From Lachnospiraceae bacterium (lineage in GTDB: Bacteria; Bacillota; Clostridia; Lachnospirales; Lachnospiraceae), in the NCBI GenBank assembly GCA_021772075.1, contig JAETNQ010000002.1, positions 62,001 to 126,000 on the forward strand: a DNA stretch of 64,000 nucleotides. The letters are read 5' to 3'. The first letter of the stretch is position 1. Each line of letters opens with the position of its first letter. The notes under the pieces were generated by a model. The model saw only the letters and a program-made list of their open reading frames with translations. It had not been told where the DNA came from and made no database searches. This document shows, in pieces, positions 56,401 through 63,245 of this stretch. The position numbers and the translations under genes are program-made.

Positions 56401-56972
56401 TTCGCATTTGCTCCTGAAACCGCCGCTTCATTACTGATACCCTTAATCGCCTTTACCGCATCATCAAGAGAAACTCCTGCATTTGTAAATTTTCCAATGC
56501 TCGAAGTCATATCAGAAAACGAATAAATGGTTTTATCCGAATAGGTATTCAGTTCTTCAAGGTAGCCATTTACTGTCTTGATATCCGCCCCCGTACTTGC
56601 CATGATAGTTTGCACGGACCCCATTTTGAGTTCATATTCTGCAAATCCCTGATGGATCGGTTCGAGAGTAAACGAATCCACGAGCTTCTTTCCGGCGTTG
56701 ACTACCGAGTTTGTGATATTCGCCAATGCTGTGATTGCCACCACTTCAAGTGCCGAAAACCTGCTCTTAACAGTTTCTACTGCACTACTCAGCCCTGATA
56801 TGTTAATCCCTTTTGCCGCTTTATCGATATCTTCAAGACCTTTTGTCGCTCCATCGAGCTTCAGGGAATGTTTAAGCTTGTCAAGCGTACCCATAGTAGT
56901 CTGTACGCCCTTCTCGAACTGCTGATTGTCAAACCGCATCTCGACAATGCGTTTTTCTACAGACTTACTCAT
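50448..56972 (-). CDS. Tail tape measure protein
   Basis: A 2174-residue tape measure that sets tail length and is released on infection. The N-terminal 250 residues hold the family core (FDNQQFEKGVQTTMGTLDKL and FADALSDMT-type segment, here YSFSDMTSSIGKF). The middle has many hydrophobic, membrane-prone Gly/Ala segments; the centre and C-terminal part contain three repeat sets: hydrophobic units of about 60 residues, 62-residue units with LEKFGP, and 51-residue units with NTIGQ. By length the tail would be about 300 nm at 1.5 angstrom per residue. ATG at 56972 follows a GAGGT site and overlaps the gp10-like stop. Confidence 0.95.
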   Translation of the reverse strand: MSKSVEKRIVEMRFDNQQFEKGVQTTMGTLDKLKHSLKLDGATKGLEDIDKAAKGINISGLSSAVETVKSRFSALEVVAITALANITNSVVNAGKKLVDSFTLEPIHQGFAEYELKMGSVQTIMASTGADIKTVNGYLEELNTYSDKTIYSFSDMTSSIGKFTNAGVSLDDAVKAIKGISNEAAVSGANANEASRAMYNFAQALSSGAVKLIDWKSIENANMATVEFKQSLLDTALAMGTVVKVGDKYQSTTTDAQGKISDLFTATSMFNDSLSSQWMTTDVLVQTLGNYATDVREMTAAEKKAYEEKLRGIGYTEEQIKAIEELGKKAFDSAQDVKTFSQLMDTLKEAAGSGWAQTFEILFGDLEEAKVLWTAVSQVVGGFIDQSSKARNDMLQGWKDLGGRQALIESVQNAFSGLMSVVKPVGEAFREIFPATTSEQLMNLTKGLKEFTSHLKLSDKDSQNLKNTFKGLFAVLDLVKQGIGALVKAVLPMTKGLGSLGSGVLSVTGKIGEWLVSLDQAAKKSDVFNQAIQKFHDKVSPILKSVKGHIDGAVVAIKKFAETHFNVPDTSGLMSVADKLKARIEPFKKIGEVAKEAMGKLVDAFKASAPVLANLGGIIVDALGEVIDGIMKALRGEGFDSLIDLLNGGIVTGIGVGIMKFIKNLTGLESTADDAIGGFAGIIEGFKGAINGAKETLADFQASLKADILMKIAGSIAVLAGSLLVLSLIDSDKLGGALASISILFAELAASMALFDKTLSGQKGLNKFGMAMIEMSAAILVLASALKKIASIDSDKLAGALVGITVLIGEMVAASLALSKWGGKIKTSAVSMILFAEAINILANAVGKLGALDTDKLTKGLVGVGVLMAELAAFMVASKFGNFKATQGLAIIELSAALLILEKSVSGFGSMDIETIKKGLTGVGVILAEVAGFSVIAGKAKHILSSATALTVIGAAMLIFGKAIKDIGSLSIETIGKGLVGIGGALAAVAVAVNLMPKNMVGIGLGLVEVAAALKIIGGVIQDAGGMKWEEIGKGMVVLAGSMTILAVALNAMKGTLGGASAMLVMSAALAVFTPVLKSLGAMSLEEIGKGLLALAGAFTVLGIAGAVLGPMVPAILGLSGALALLGVAVAACGVGILAFSAGLASLAVSGIAGVTALVATLEILIVGVLGVIANSAKAIAGAVKAIVLAIVDVIVECAPPIAEGVLTLIEEVLKSLAEHGPNIVTYLMDFLIGVINAIAARLPELIKAAVNLIGAFFRGVVDALKGIDTATLMDGIVGIGLLSAIMLALSVVAGLIPGAMAGVLGMGVVIAEMSLVLAAVGALAQLPGLKWLIGEGGDLLQGVGTAIGKFVGGIVGGFLGGISAQFPQIGQDLTDFMTNAQGFIEGAKKIDPAMLQGVNALAQTILLLTAANILDGLTKWFTGGTSLVKFGEELAEFGPYFKRYSDEIAGINPEVITASSNAALALAEMASKLPNSGGLAGKIFGENNLSDFGAELEKFGPYIKKYGDQVKGLDSAAVKASAEAAQMMADMAATLPNSGGLAAKIMGDNTLSAFGEELEKFGPHISKYAKDVNGVDPAAVKASAQAAQVLSDMASTLPNSGGLAALIMGDNTISEFGEELEKFGPHIAKYAQDVAGVQPTVVTASANAAKALSELANNLPNTGGLVSWFTGDNDIGKFGQSLEKFGQSFAGYYNSISGIDTALLGAVIVELGKLVDMANGISGVDTSGMTKFASDLTTMGNNGIDGFIQAFTNANEKVQQGVTALLTTVTSTMQAQVGTLTASGTTAGQSLGTGLINGINTQKPLAISTISGMCMTLIQTMRAGLPSATFNTIGQTNVMQGLINGLNAKRALLLSTARNHCAALIQQFRTSLPSATFNTIGQNVIQAIINGMNAKRELLLATARNLCVALVAKFRSELPTATFQTLGENLVQALANGIKSKQSTSEEAARAVCSATMNAFRNGLSADELRGVGANAAQGLADGIRSKINEIADAAIDAAKRAVREAKKELDEHSPSKVFFKIGENVDLGMINGIRAYLSRVGAAGTDLGRETIDSMKSAIGHISDIVNNEMDSEPTIRPVLDMTNVQNGVQEINSLFSKGLNMSASYDKALAVTRSNKVGSSVSEIHPSNYQQPTSNSFNFVQNNYSPKALSRKDIYRQTKNQFAAMKGAVSST
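51900..52720 (-). repeat. 186-bp tandem repeats inside the tape measure
   Basis: Anchor sequences at about 51921, 52107, 52293, 52479 and 52665 lie exactly 186 bases apart, giving four full units of 62 codons and a partial fifth. The units differ by substitutions but keep length, so gain or loss of a unit would change tail length without a frameshift. Confidence 0.85.
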
Positions 56973-57352
56973 AGATTCGTTACCTCCCTCCAAGCTTCAT
57001 TTGCCATCTTATCGAAAATTGGCTGTATGGCTGGATTGATGTAATCTCTTCCCGCCACGTATCCGCCGCCTTTTGTTCCATGCCCATACTGTAAAATAAT
57101 TGCGATATTCACCCCGTTGCTCACATTGGAATTGGTGAACGCAATAGTTGTTTCTTTCCCGTTATGGGTTATCTCATAATCCCAGGAAGCTGCTGTCAAA
57201 CCGCTGTCCTTTGGCGTTGCAGCGGCGAGAGCCGCAACCCCCGCCTGCCCATAACGCTCCAGCACGTTGAGATAATCCAGCTTCAAAAGAGAATTAAAAA
57301 ACTTCTCCGTTTTGGAGAAGTCGCCTTTATGCCGGAACGTTATGCCGCTCAT
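56969..57352 (-). CDS. HK97 gp10-like tail-completion protein
   Basis: A 127-residue protein of the HK97-gp10 group: TPKDSGLTAASWDY, the YGHGTKGGGYVAGRDYI loop and INPAIQPIF. Normally encoded with head-tail joining genes, next to the stopper; here it lies after the endolysin and directly before the tape measure. AAGGA before the ATG. Confidence 0.8.
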   Translation of the reverse strand: MSGITFRHKGDFSKTEKFFNSLLKLDYLNVLERYGQAGVAALAAATPKDSGLTAASWDYEITHNGKETTIAFTNSNVSNGVNIAIILQYGHGTKGGGYVAGRDYINPAIQPIFDKMANEAWREVTNL

Positions 57353-57355
57353 AAT

Positions 57356-58786
57356 TTACATCCTTTCTGTAATATCCAAAGAAATCCATCCGTCCCTGTT
57401 ATCCGCATAGGACTTCAAAAGCCCCCATCCAGAATCCGAGCCCTCGCCGGGCTGTACTTCCACAATCGTAAATACTCCGATTCCTGTATACTTCCCGGTC
57501 TTGGCGTAGTTGGTTCCCGGCTTTTTCCTGATGTTCAGATACGAAGTATTCACCCTTACCAAAAAGGGCTTTGCCAGTGCCTCTTTGAACGTTTCATTAT
57601 TATCCCCGGATACCTCCGATTGTTTTTCCTTGGCAAACAGGTCAAAAAATGTCTGTCCGTATTCCGCCCGTTTCTTTTCCACTGTTTCAGACTGATCCGC
57701 CGGCCGCTCATAATCATGCAGGACAGCATTGGATGCTTCAAGAACAGAACCCGCATTTTGAAGCTTTTTAAGAAACGGCGCTTTTTGCATCACTTCTTTC
57801 CAGAAAAATGAGAGCTGCATGTGCATATCAGCAATGGACACACCGATTGTCTTTGCGTATTCATACAAAGCCTGCTTCCGGCTCCAATATGTCCACTGCG
57901 CCAATCCATAACCAGCCTTGTCATTTATAAACGCATTCTTGTTGTATGCTCCGGAATCCACTGCCGCAGTATAAGCCGCATCATCCATGTCCAACTTCTT
58001 CTCAAAACTATTCTGAAGATTATCAGGTCTTAATCCACTTTCTGCATACAGATTTCCCATTACACCTGCCGCTGCAAAAGAGTTAAGACCGCATTCGATG
58101 GTCAGAAAATCCCAGATCGCTTTCTCTTTACTTTCGGCTTCAACCACATCCGCGCTCTCAGTCTTTTTCTCCACAACCAATTCTTCTGCTATGGATTCAG
58201 AAACTGAAGCATCTATAACCATTTTGACATCCCGCCGAAACCCGTCCATTGTGTAACCCATGCCAAGCTGGGACCATAAATGTTCCGGGTCTCCATGATT
58301 CGAGGCAATCCCACGGTCATGACCTTCCTTATGTGAAATCACCACCCCATCTGCCAAAGGGTCAAGCTCAAACTTCTTACAGAGCATAGCGAACAGTTCC
58401 ACCGCAGACTCATAAGTCCTCTTGACCACCGCCTTTGCAGCATCCATGTCAGAGCAGGTGAACCTTGAACCACTCGTATACTTGATACAGGCCGGTTCAC
58501 ACATCTCGATTCCGATGTGAGTGTTGTTTCCGCTGCCTTTTGATCCGCTTGCGCAGTGCCATCCTCTGTGTTCCCACGGAAGTGTCTGATATACTGTGCC
58601 GTCATTCCCATCGATAAATCCGTGAACACACGAATTGCTGTGCGACGGGCTGTTCCAGCTGTTGACAAAGACTGATGCTTGGGGCTGCGGACAGCCTACG
58701 GAATGAAGCATCAGGCCCATTACTTTAATCTTCTTTCCTGCCGTATAGCAGGGATTCTGGCTTAAAATAGATTCCACCAATTTCAT
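57356..58786 (-). CDS. Endolysin: amidase, phage-tail-lysozyme and SH3 domains
   Basis: A 476-residue peptidoglycan hydrolase. Residues 20-195 form an amidase_2 (zinc-dependent N-acetylmuramoyl-L-alanine amidase) domain: LHSVG, the PWEHRGWH zinc-ligand region, and VISHKEGH. Residues 230-370 look like the phage-tail-lysozyme domain (FLTIECGLNSFAAAGVMGN, then AESGLRPDN and GYGLAQWTYW), a second, glycosidase-type activity. Residues 405-475 make an SH3-like wall-binding domain (LNIRKKPG, GVFTIVEVQ, GWISLDI). It starts in a four-base overlap with the preceding tail gene, so it belongs to the late tail operon. Confidence 0.92.
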   Translation of the reverse strand: MKLVESILSQNPCYTAGKKIKVMGLMLHSVGCPQPQASVFVNSWNSPSHSNSCVHGFIDGNDGTVYQTLPWEHRGWHCASGSKGSGNNTHIGIEMCEPACIKYTSGSRFTCSDMDAAKAVVKRTYESAVELFAMLCKKFELDPLADGVVISHKEGHDRGIASNHGDPEHLWSQLGMGYTMDGFRRDVKMVIDASVSESIAEELVVEKKTESADVVEAESKEKAIWDFLTIECGLNSFAAAGVMGNLYAESGLRPDNLQNSFEKKLDMDDAAYTAAVDSGAYNKNAFINDKAGYGLAQWTYWSRKQALYEYAKTIGVSIADMHMQLSFFWKEVMQKAPFLKKLQNAGSVLEASNAVLHDYERPADQSETVEKKRAEYGQTFFDLFAKEKQSEVSGDNNETFKEALAKPFLVRVNTSYLNIRKKPGTNYAKTGKYTGIGVFTIVEVQPGEGSDSGWGLLKSYADNRDGWISLDITERM

Positions 58787-59337
58787 AGCCTGTTTCCTCC
58801 TTTTGATTTATGCGCTTTCCTTCTGGCTGCATTTATCGCTGCATTCCTCTTGGTAATCTCTTTCTGGGAGAGCTTCTCCGGGGGTGCATTTTTCACATTG
58901 CAGACTCTTATCAGGGTCAAAAGCCTGTTCAAGTGCCATTTCTGGCATTCAAATGGGATGTTAAGCGCAATCATCCAGTAATAAATAATCTCCGCCGTAA
59001 TGACTTCCCTATTTGGAGATCCCTTGTCCTCTTTCGAGAACCACGTAGCCGTCATCGAATCGTCAATGTAGTCGGAAACCTGTCCGATTATTTCGTTGGT
59101 TATAAAGTCATAGACCGACGGATTGACATTCTGTGTCAATGTCATGCAGCGTATATAATCCGCCGTCTCTTCCACCGTTTTATCTCCATTTCCGAGAAAC
59201 GGTTTATGCCATTTGGATTCCCATTTTGAAAGGGAGACCAGGGAATGCTCTAACTGCAGAGTTACGCCTTTTGTATTGACGAATACTTCTTTTTCCTCAT
59301 CCCAGAATTCCTGACCGGGTATCGTGATTTTAAGCAT
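58783..59337 (-). CDS. Tail assembly protein (second chaperone-like gene)
   Basis: A 184-residue protein (ITIPGQEFWDEEKE, LEHSLVSLSKWESKWHKPF) that follows the chaperone gene. Similar proteins act as the longer (GT-type) chaperone partner. No overlap or slippery site that would force a frameshift was found; it has its own ATG with GGAG. Exact role not known. Confidence 0.7.
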   Translation of the reverse strand: MLKITIPGQEFWDEEKEVFVNTKGVTLQLEHSLVSLSKWESKWHKPFLGNGDKTVEETADYIRCMTLTQNVNPSVYDFITNEIIGQVSDYIDDSMTATWFSKEDKGSPNREVITAEIIYYWMIALNIPFECQKWHLNRLLTLIRVCNVKNAPPEKLSQKEITKRNAAINAARRKAHKSKGGNRL

Positions 59338-59363
59338 TTCTCCAATCTCCCTCTTTCATATAT

Positions 59364-59798
59364 TTAAGCGGTAGGCGGAGTAACCCCTGCGATGGGGGCC
59401 TGGCCGGGAAGAGCGGTAATATTCTGTCCATTCTTGGACTTTGTCTTGGGTATAATGCCGTTGACAAACTCGGCCGCCTTGTTTGCATTGTGTGCCAGCT
59501 CCATGAAAATGTCAGAGTAAGCAACCGTAGAGGCAAATTCCTCACGGACACTGTCGTTCTTGATGAACTGCCTGCCGTCCAGGCTCTTTACGCCATAAGC
59601 CATAATCACAATCTTCTTGAAATACTCAATGATCTGTTTCTGATCATCCTCTTTGATGATTTTCTCCAGTAACTGGGATAATCCGCCATTCATGGAATAC
59701 TCCAACTCCGTCAGTTCAGCCTCTGTCAGATTGAAGTAGAAATCCTCAGTTCTCTCGTTTCCATCGAAGTCAGTATAGGTCTGTGTTTTCTTTAACAT
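59364..59798 (-). CDS. Tail assembly chaperone (G-type)
   Basis: A 144-residue protein after the major tail protein (FYFNLTEAELTELEYSMNGG, a typical G-chaperone start segment). Start at 59798 with AAGGAG; an extension upstream in frame is unlikely to be coding. It probably keeps tape measure soluble during tail assembly. Confidence 0.82.
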   Translation of the reverse strand: MLKKTQTYTDFDGNERTEDFYFNLTEAELTELEYSMNGGLSQLLEKIIKEDDQKQIIEYFKKIVIMAYGVKSLDGRQFIKNDSVREEFASTVAYSDIFMELAHNANKAAEFVNGIIPKTKSKNGQNITALPGQAPIAGVTPPTA

Positions 59799-59901
59799 GA
59801 TTTCTTTCTCCTTTCGATTTGCATAAAAAACGGAGCCGCAATTCGTTCGTCTGAACGCAGCCCCGCTATACATGTTCCGTTATTAAATTGTTATTTTGGA
59901 C

Positions 59902-60717
59902 TTAACCCGCTTCATTGAAGAACTTGATCACTTCATCCGGCAAAGGCAGTCTTGCATCGACCGGCTCCACTGTTGCCTCGTAATAGGTCTTAGCGTCATC
60001 GAAAGTCTGATCAGCAGTCTTCACGTACTCGCCGTCCACCAGCTCATAATATTTCTTTCCAGAGCTGAAATCAGTATCGGTAGTTGCAGTAAACTCCCCA
60101 TCTTTACCGTAAAGAATCTCCTCAAATGCCGCCAGCTTCTCCGGATCGGTCCTTGTGGAATCAATCTGTAAATGCGCCGCCGGTTTGTAGACTTTTCCAG
60201 TCTTCGGATTGATCATGTTAATTACCACCGGTGTGGTGGATACCGACCAACTGAGCTGAACAGCCTCCGGGCTCTCATTCACGGTATTGCGGGCTCTCTC
60301 CGACGGAGCCGCTTTCCCATTGTACACCAGATGGATCTTATAACCGTGGTCCGTATCATCTACATCGTTGCCAATCAGGCTTCGATAGGACAGACCAAAC
60401 GGCTTCCTTGTCTGCTGGCCAATGATCACTCCGGGAGCCGCTTCCGCCGAACCATCGCATTCATCAAATTCCACGGGAGAGAAGTATGCCTCGATGGTCG
60501 CTGCAAACTTCTCTGCGGAAACCAGATTCAGATATTCAATGTTATCCGCATACTGCGGTGTCGACTCTGCTCCAGAAGGGCTCTCGTTTACATTAATCAG
60601 ACCGTCCCAGGCTACGCCTTTCGGATAAGATGCCTTTACGGCAGGGTAAAGAACGCCATGATCCACGCCAGTTTCATAGAGACGCTTACCAACTTCGTCC
60701 CACTTAATTCTACTCAT
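59902..60717 (-). CDS. Major tail tube protein
   Basis: A 271-residue tail tube subunit. The main domain begins IKWDEVGKRLYETGVDHGVL and continues with GLINVNESPSG and the PFGLSYRSL segment. The C-terminal part holds two related short units (DTDFSSGKKYYELVDGEYVK and TFDDAKTYYEATVE), a decoration-like domain seen in other phage proteins. AGGAGG before the ATG. Confidence 0.88.
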   Translation of the reverse strand: MSRIKWDEVGKRLYETGVDHGVLYPAVKASYPKGVAWDGLINVNESPSGAESTPQYADNIEYLNLVSAEKFAATIEAYFSPVEFDECDGSAEAAPGVIIGQQTRKPFGLSYRSLIGNDVDDTDHGYKIHLVYNGKAAPSERARNTVNESPEAVQLSWSVSTTPVVINMINPKTGKVYKPAAHLQIDSTRTDPEKLAAFEEILYGKDGEFTATTDTDFSSGKKYYELVDGEYVKTADQTFDDAKTYYEATVEPVDARLPLPDEVIKFFNEAG

Positions 60718-60731
60718 GAATTACTACCTCC

Positions 60732-61040
60732 TTAAAAATATAGTGTGAAGACATCGTGATTGAGATTATCCGCCGTAAAATGAGTATTGAATCCGCAATA
60801 TTCCAGCTCCAACAGCTTATCAGGAATCTCCGAATCCGGGTCTTCGTCAATGTATGTGACTGTATACTGATTATGTTTCAAATACGCTTTGTTGTTTGCC
60901 GAATCGGTACGAATACCGCTCCGTTCATAAACGATACACGGATAGTTTAGCTTGACCGATTCAGGGGGCTGGAAATATACGTTGCGGCTTCCAAGGAGTT
61001 TCTCGAACAGAGTCTGCAATGCTTCTCTAGGTTTCGCCAT
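60732..61040 (-). CDS. Tail terminator-like protein
   Basis: A 102-residue head-tail joining protein (AKPREALQTLFEKLLGS, YPCIVYERSGI, YTVTYIDEDPDSEIPDKLLE), fitting the tail-terminator family. ATG at 61040 was chosen over a GTG four codons upstream. It overlaps the preceding gene by 14 bases. Confidence 0.72.
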   Translation of the reverse strand: MAKPREALQTLFEKLLGSRNVYFQPPESVKLNYPCIVYERSGIRTDSANNKAYLKHNQYTVTYIDEDPDSEIPDKLLELEYCGFNTHFTADNLNHDVFTLYF

Positions 61041-61350
61041 CGTTATACACACCCCCTATCGTCAGTATCAGCCGGGGATATTGGACTTCCACACTCGTGA
61101 TCTTCCACTTTGCCCCCATGAATTCAACATATCGCATAGAGTGGAAATTCTGCCTGGCATATGGATCGGCTACGATACTGATCTCATTTGCGATATTGAG
61201 ATTGTCATTGACCTGTCCGGCAGATTCATACCGACGCGTATTCCGCGTCAAATCTCCGAAGTATTCCTTCTCAATTATCTTCGGTCTCCATACACCCGGT
61301 TTTGTTTCCACCGTTTCAGCGTAGCCGATAACTCCATAAAATTTTGCCAT
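61027..61350 (-). CDS. Head-tail stopper-like protein
   Basis: A 107-residue beta-rich protein (KFYGVIGYAETVETKPGVW, VRYVEFMGAKWKITSVEVQ-like segment, YPRLILTIGGVYNDGET). Short, in the expected place right after the capsid, so called as stopper. A head-tail adaptor gene between capsid and stopper is missing from this layout. Confidence 0.7.
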   Translation of the reverse strand: MAKFYGVIGYAETVETKPGVWRPKIIEKEYFGDLTRNTRRYESAGQVNDNLNIANEISIVADPYARQNFHSMRYVEFMGAKWKITSVEVQYPRLILTIGGVYNDGET

Positions 61351-61371
61351 TTTGAATTTTCTCCTTCGGTC

Positions 61372-63228
61372 TTATCCCTGCTCCTCTACCAATTCCTCGA
61401 TAACAATAGCGGACTTGATCCTGGTAAGCTGCCCAGACTTGCGAGTCTCCAGCAAAGACTGAAGCTTATTAAATTTGATATCGAAGTCTGTAAAGTGCGT
61501 CACATCGCCGCCCTTGGAAGCGCCATAGCCGTAATCGGCCATGTTTACACAGATAGCATGGAGCTTATGCTTCTTATTGTCAGCATCGGTACGAATCTTG
61601 TCCTCGAACTGAGTTACTTCATAGATATTGGCAACACCCAAAGCAGCCGCCAGTTCGGTATCCGTCTCGTAGATACGTCTACCATTGCGATCACGCGCAA
61701 GAATCATGGTGTTATGCATGTCGGTAGTGATATACAGATCAGGCTTACCGGTACCGCGGAAATGCTTGCGTGCCTTGCGCAAAGCTGTAACCATCGCTTC
61801 GGCATAAATGAAGCTCTCGCCGAAGTAATCCTCCGTGCTGTTACCCTGAAGTTCTTTAGCCATAGCGGCAAAATCAATATCCCTATGGATGGTGTAAAGC
61901 TCATCGTCCACCCAGATAGGACGGATATGTTCCGGGAAGATCTTTTCCGGGTCGCTGTCAGGACGGTTATCGCCCAACATGGTGGCAACAGCCAAGGTTT
62001 CCTTCAGCGAAATCTGATCAATGCCATACTGGAACTGAACATAATCGAAATCCTCAATGTCCACCACGTCATCACGATGCAGTTCAGACGTAACATACAC
62101 GGTCTGAGGGTCGGTGGTACGTCTTACCAGAGCGTAGTTGCCGGTAATCTTCTTCTCATTGCCTTTGGTGTAACCCTTAGCGGCCAGGGAGTCAATATTA
62201 CGGATATCTACATGGGAAGTACGAACCCTGCCATGAGGTATTTTCTGGGTCTTGGCCATGATGGCGTCAACCCATCCCATATCGTTGGTAATGAGTTCGG
62301 GAGTGCGGCTGGGATGTGCTTCAACATACTCCGGGAACAACGTGGCCACATTACTATTGCCGGTCTGTACAAAGCCGCTGATATCAGAGTGCTGGAGATT
62401 GTTTTCCTCCATATAAATCTTCATGGCGGCCTTGAAAGAACCGACTCCTTCGGATTTTGCCAGCTTCAAAATCTCTGCCTGGTCAGCATGGGACAGAACA
62501 TTGGCCTGAACCTGCTGATCGTTGTCAAATACATTATGTTTCATGTTTTCACTACCTCCTTTTTCTTCGTCGTTGAGAACGCCATTCCGGGCCATGATTT
62601 CTCCAACCACAGCATGGAAAACATTTTTCTGTTTTTCATTGAAAGTATTGATGACATCCTTGATAGTTTCCTCATCTCCGTCGTCTTTCTTGCCAGGATT
62701 TTTATCCTCATCCTTATCATCAGGATCATCGGCGGCTTCGTCTTCATCCTCTTTCTTGGTGCCGGAATGACAGAGGCTGATGGGTTCTCCGGTGTAGATA
62801 ATAGCCTCGCCATCCGCATCGTCACCGTGAGAAAGAGCTACCGTGTCAATGAACGCCCCAGGATTCGCGCCGGCCAACACAAGGCTGACTTCCTTAATGG
62901 CTCCGTGAAGTACATTGGATGCGCGCTCCCGTATTTGATTTGCAAAGATTGACAACGCCGAAATATCTCCGTGCTGTACCAAAATCTTCGAGATCTGCCC
63001 TTGCTCAGTATCGTTGAAAGTACAGTAAGCATAGACGCCATCTTTACGGTTCTCCAACAAGGCATGTCCGAGAACATTGTCCGGTCCATTGTGCTGGTGG
63101 TTCCATACGAGCGGAACCGTCTGCCCGTCGTTATCCTTAAATGCGTCTTTCAGGATGGTCCGTCCGTCAGAGCATTTCAGGTTATTCCGGGTAGCCCAGC
63201 CACCAAAGTCGAATTTCTTCGTCTTCAT
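61372..63228 (-). CDS. Fused prohead protease and major capsid protein
   Basis: A 618-residue polypeptide. Residues 1-135 are an HK97-type (S78) prohead protease: HxN region VWNHQHNGP (His44), the serine in DISALSIF (Ser90 or Ser93), and EVSLVLAGANPGAFI. An acidic, scaffold-like linker follows (about 155-215). From about 230 the chain is a major capsid protein (QTGNSNVATLFPEYVEA, AHPSRTPE, ending SAIVIEELVEEQ). The protease should cut itself and the linker off during head maturation. Confidence 0.92.
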   Translation of the reverse strand: MKTKKFDFGGWATRNNLKCSDGRTILKDAFKDNDGQTVPLVWNHQHNGPDNVLGHALLENRKDGVYAYCTFNDTEQGQISKILVQHGDISALSIFANQIRERASNVLHGAIKEVSLVLAGANPGAFIDTVALSHGDDADGEAIIYTGEPISLCHSGTKKEDEDEAADDPDDKDEDKNPGKKDDGDEETIKDVINTFNEKQKNVFHAVVGEIMARNGVLNDEEKGGSENMKHNVFDNDQQVQANVLSHADQAEILKLAKSEGVGSFKAAMKIYMEENNLQHSDISGFVQTGNSNVATLFPEYVEAHPSRTPELITNDMGWVDAIMAKTQKIPHGRVRTSHVDIRNIDSLAAKGYTKGNEKKITGNYALVRRTTDPQTVYVTSELHRDDVVDIEDFDYVQFQYGIDQISLKETLAVATMLGDNRPDSDPEKIFPEHIRPIWVDDELYTIHRDIDFAAMAKELQGNSTEDYFGESFIYAEAMVTALRKARKHFRGTGKPDLYITTDMHNTMILARDRNGRRIYETDTELAAALGVANIYEVTQFEDKIRTDADNKKHKLHAICVNMADYGYGASKGGDVTHFTDFDIKFNKLQSLLETRKSGQLTRIKSAIVIEELVEEQG

Positions 63229-63245
63229 TTTGAATTTTCCTCCTT

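Noticed and set aside
59330-59551. Programmed frameshift product of the tail chaperone
   Set aside because: No slippery heptamer near the end of the first gene; the second gene has its own start and ribosome site.
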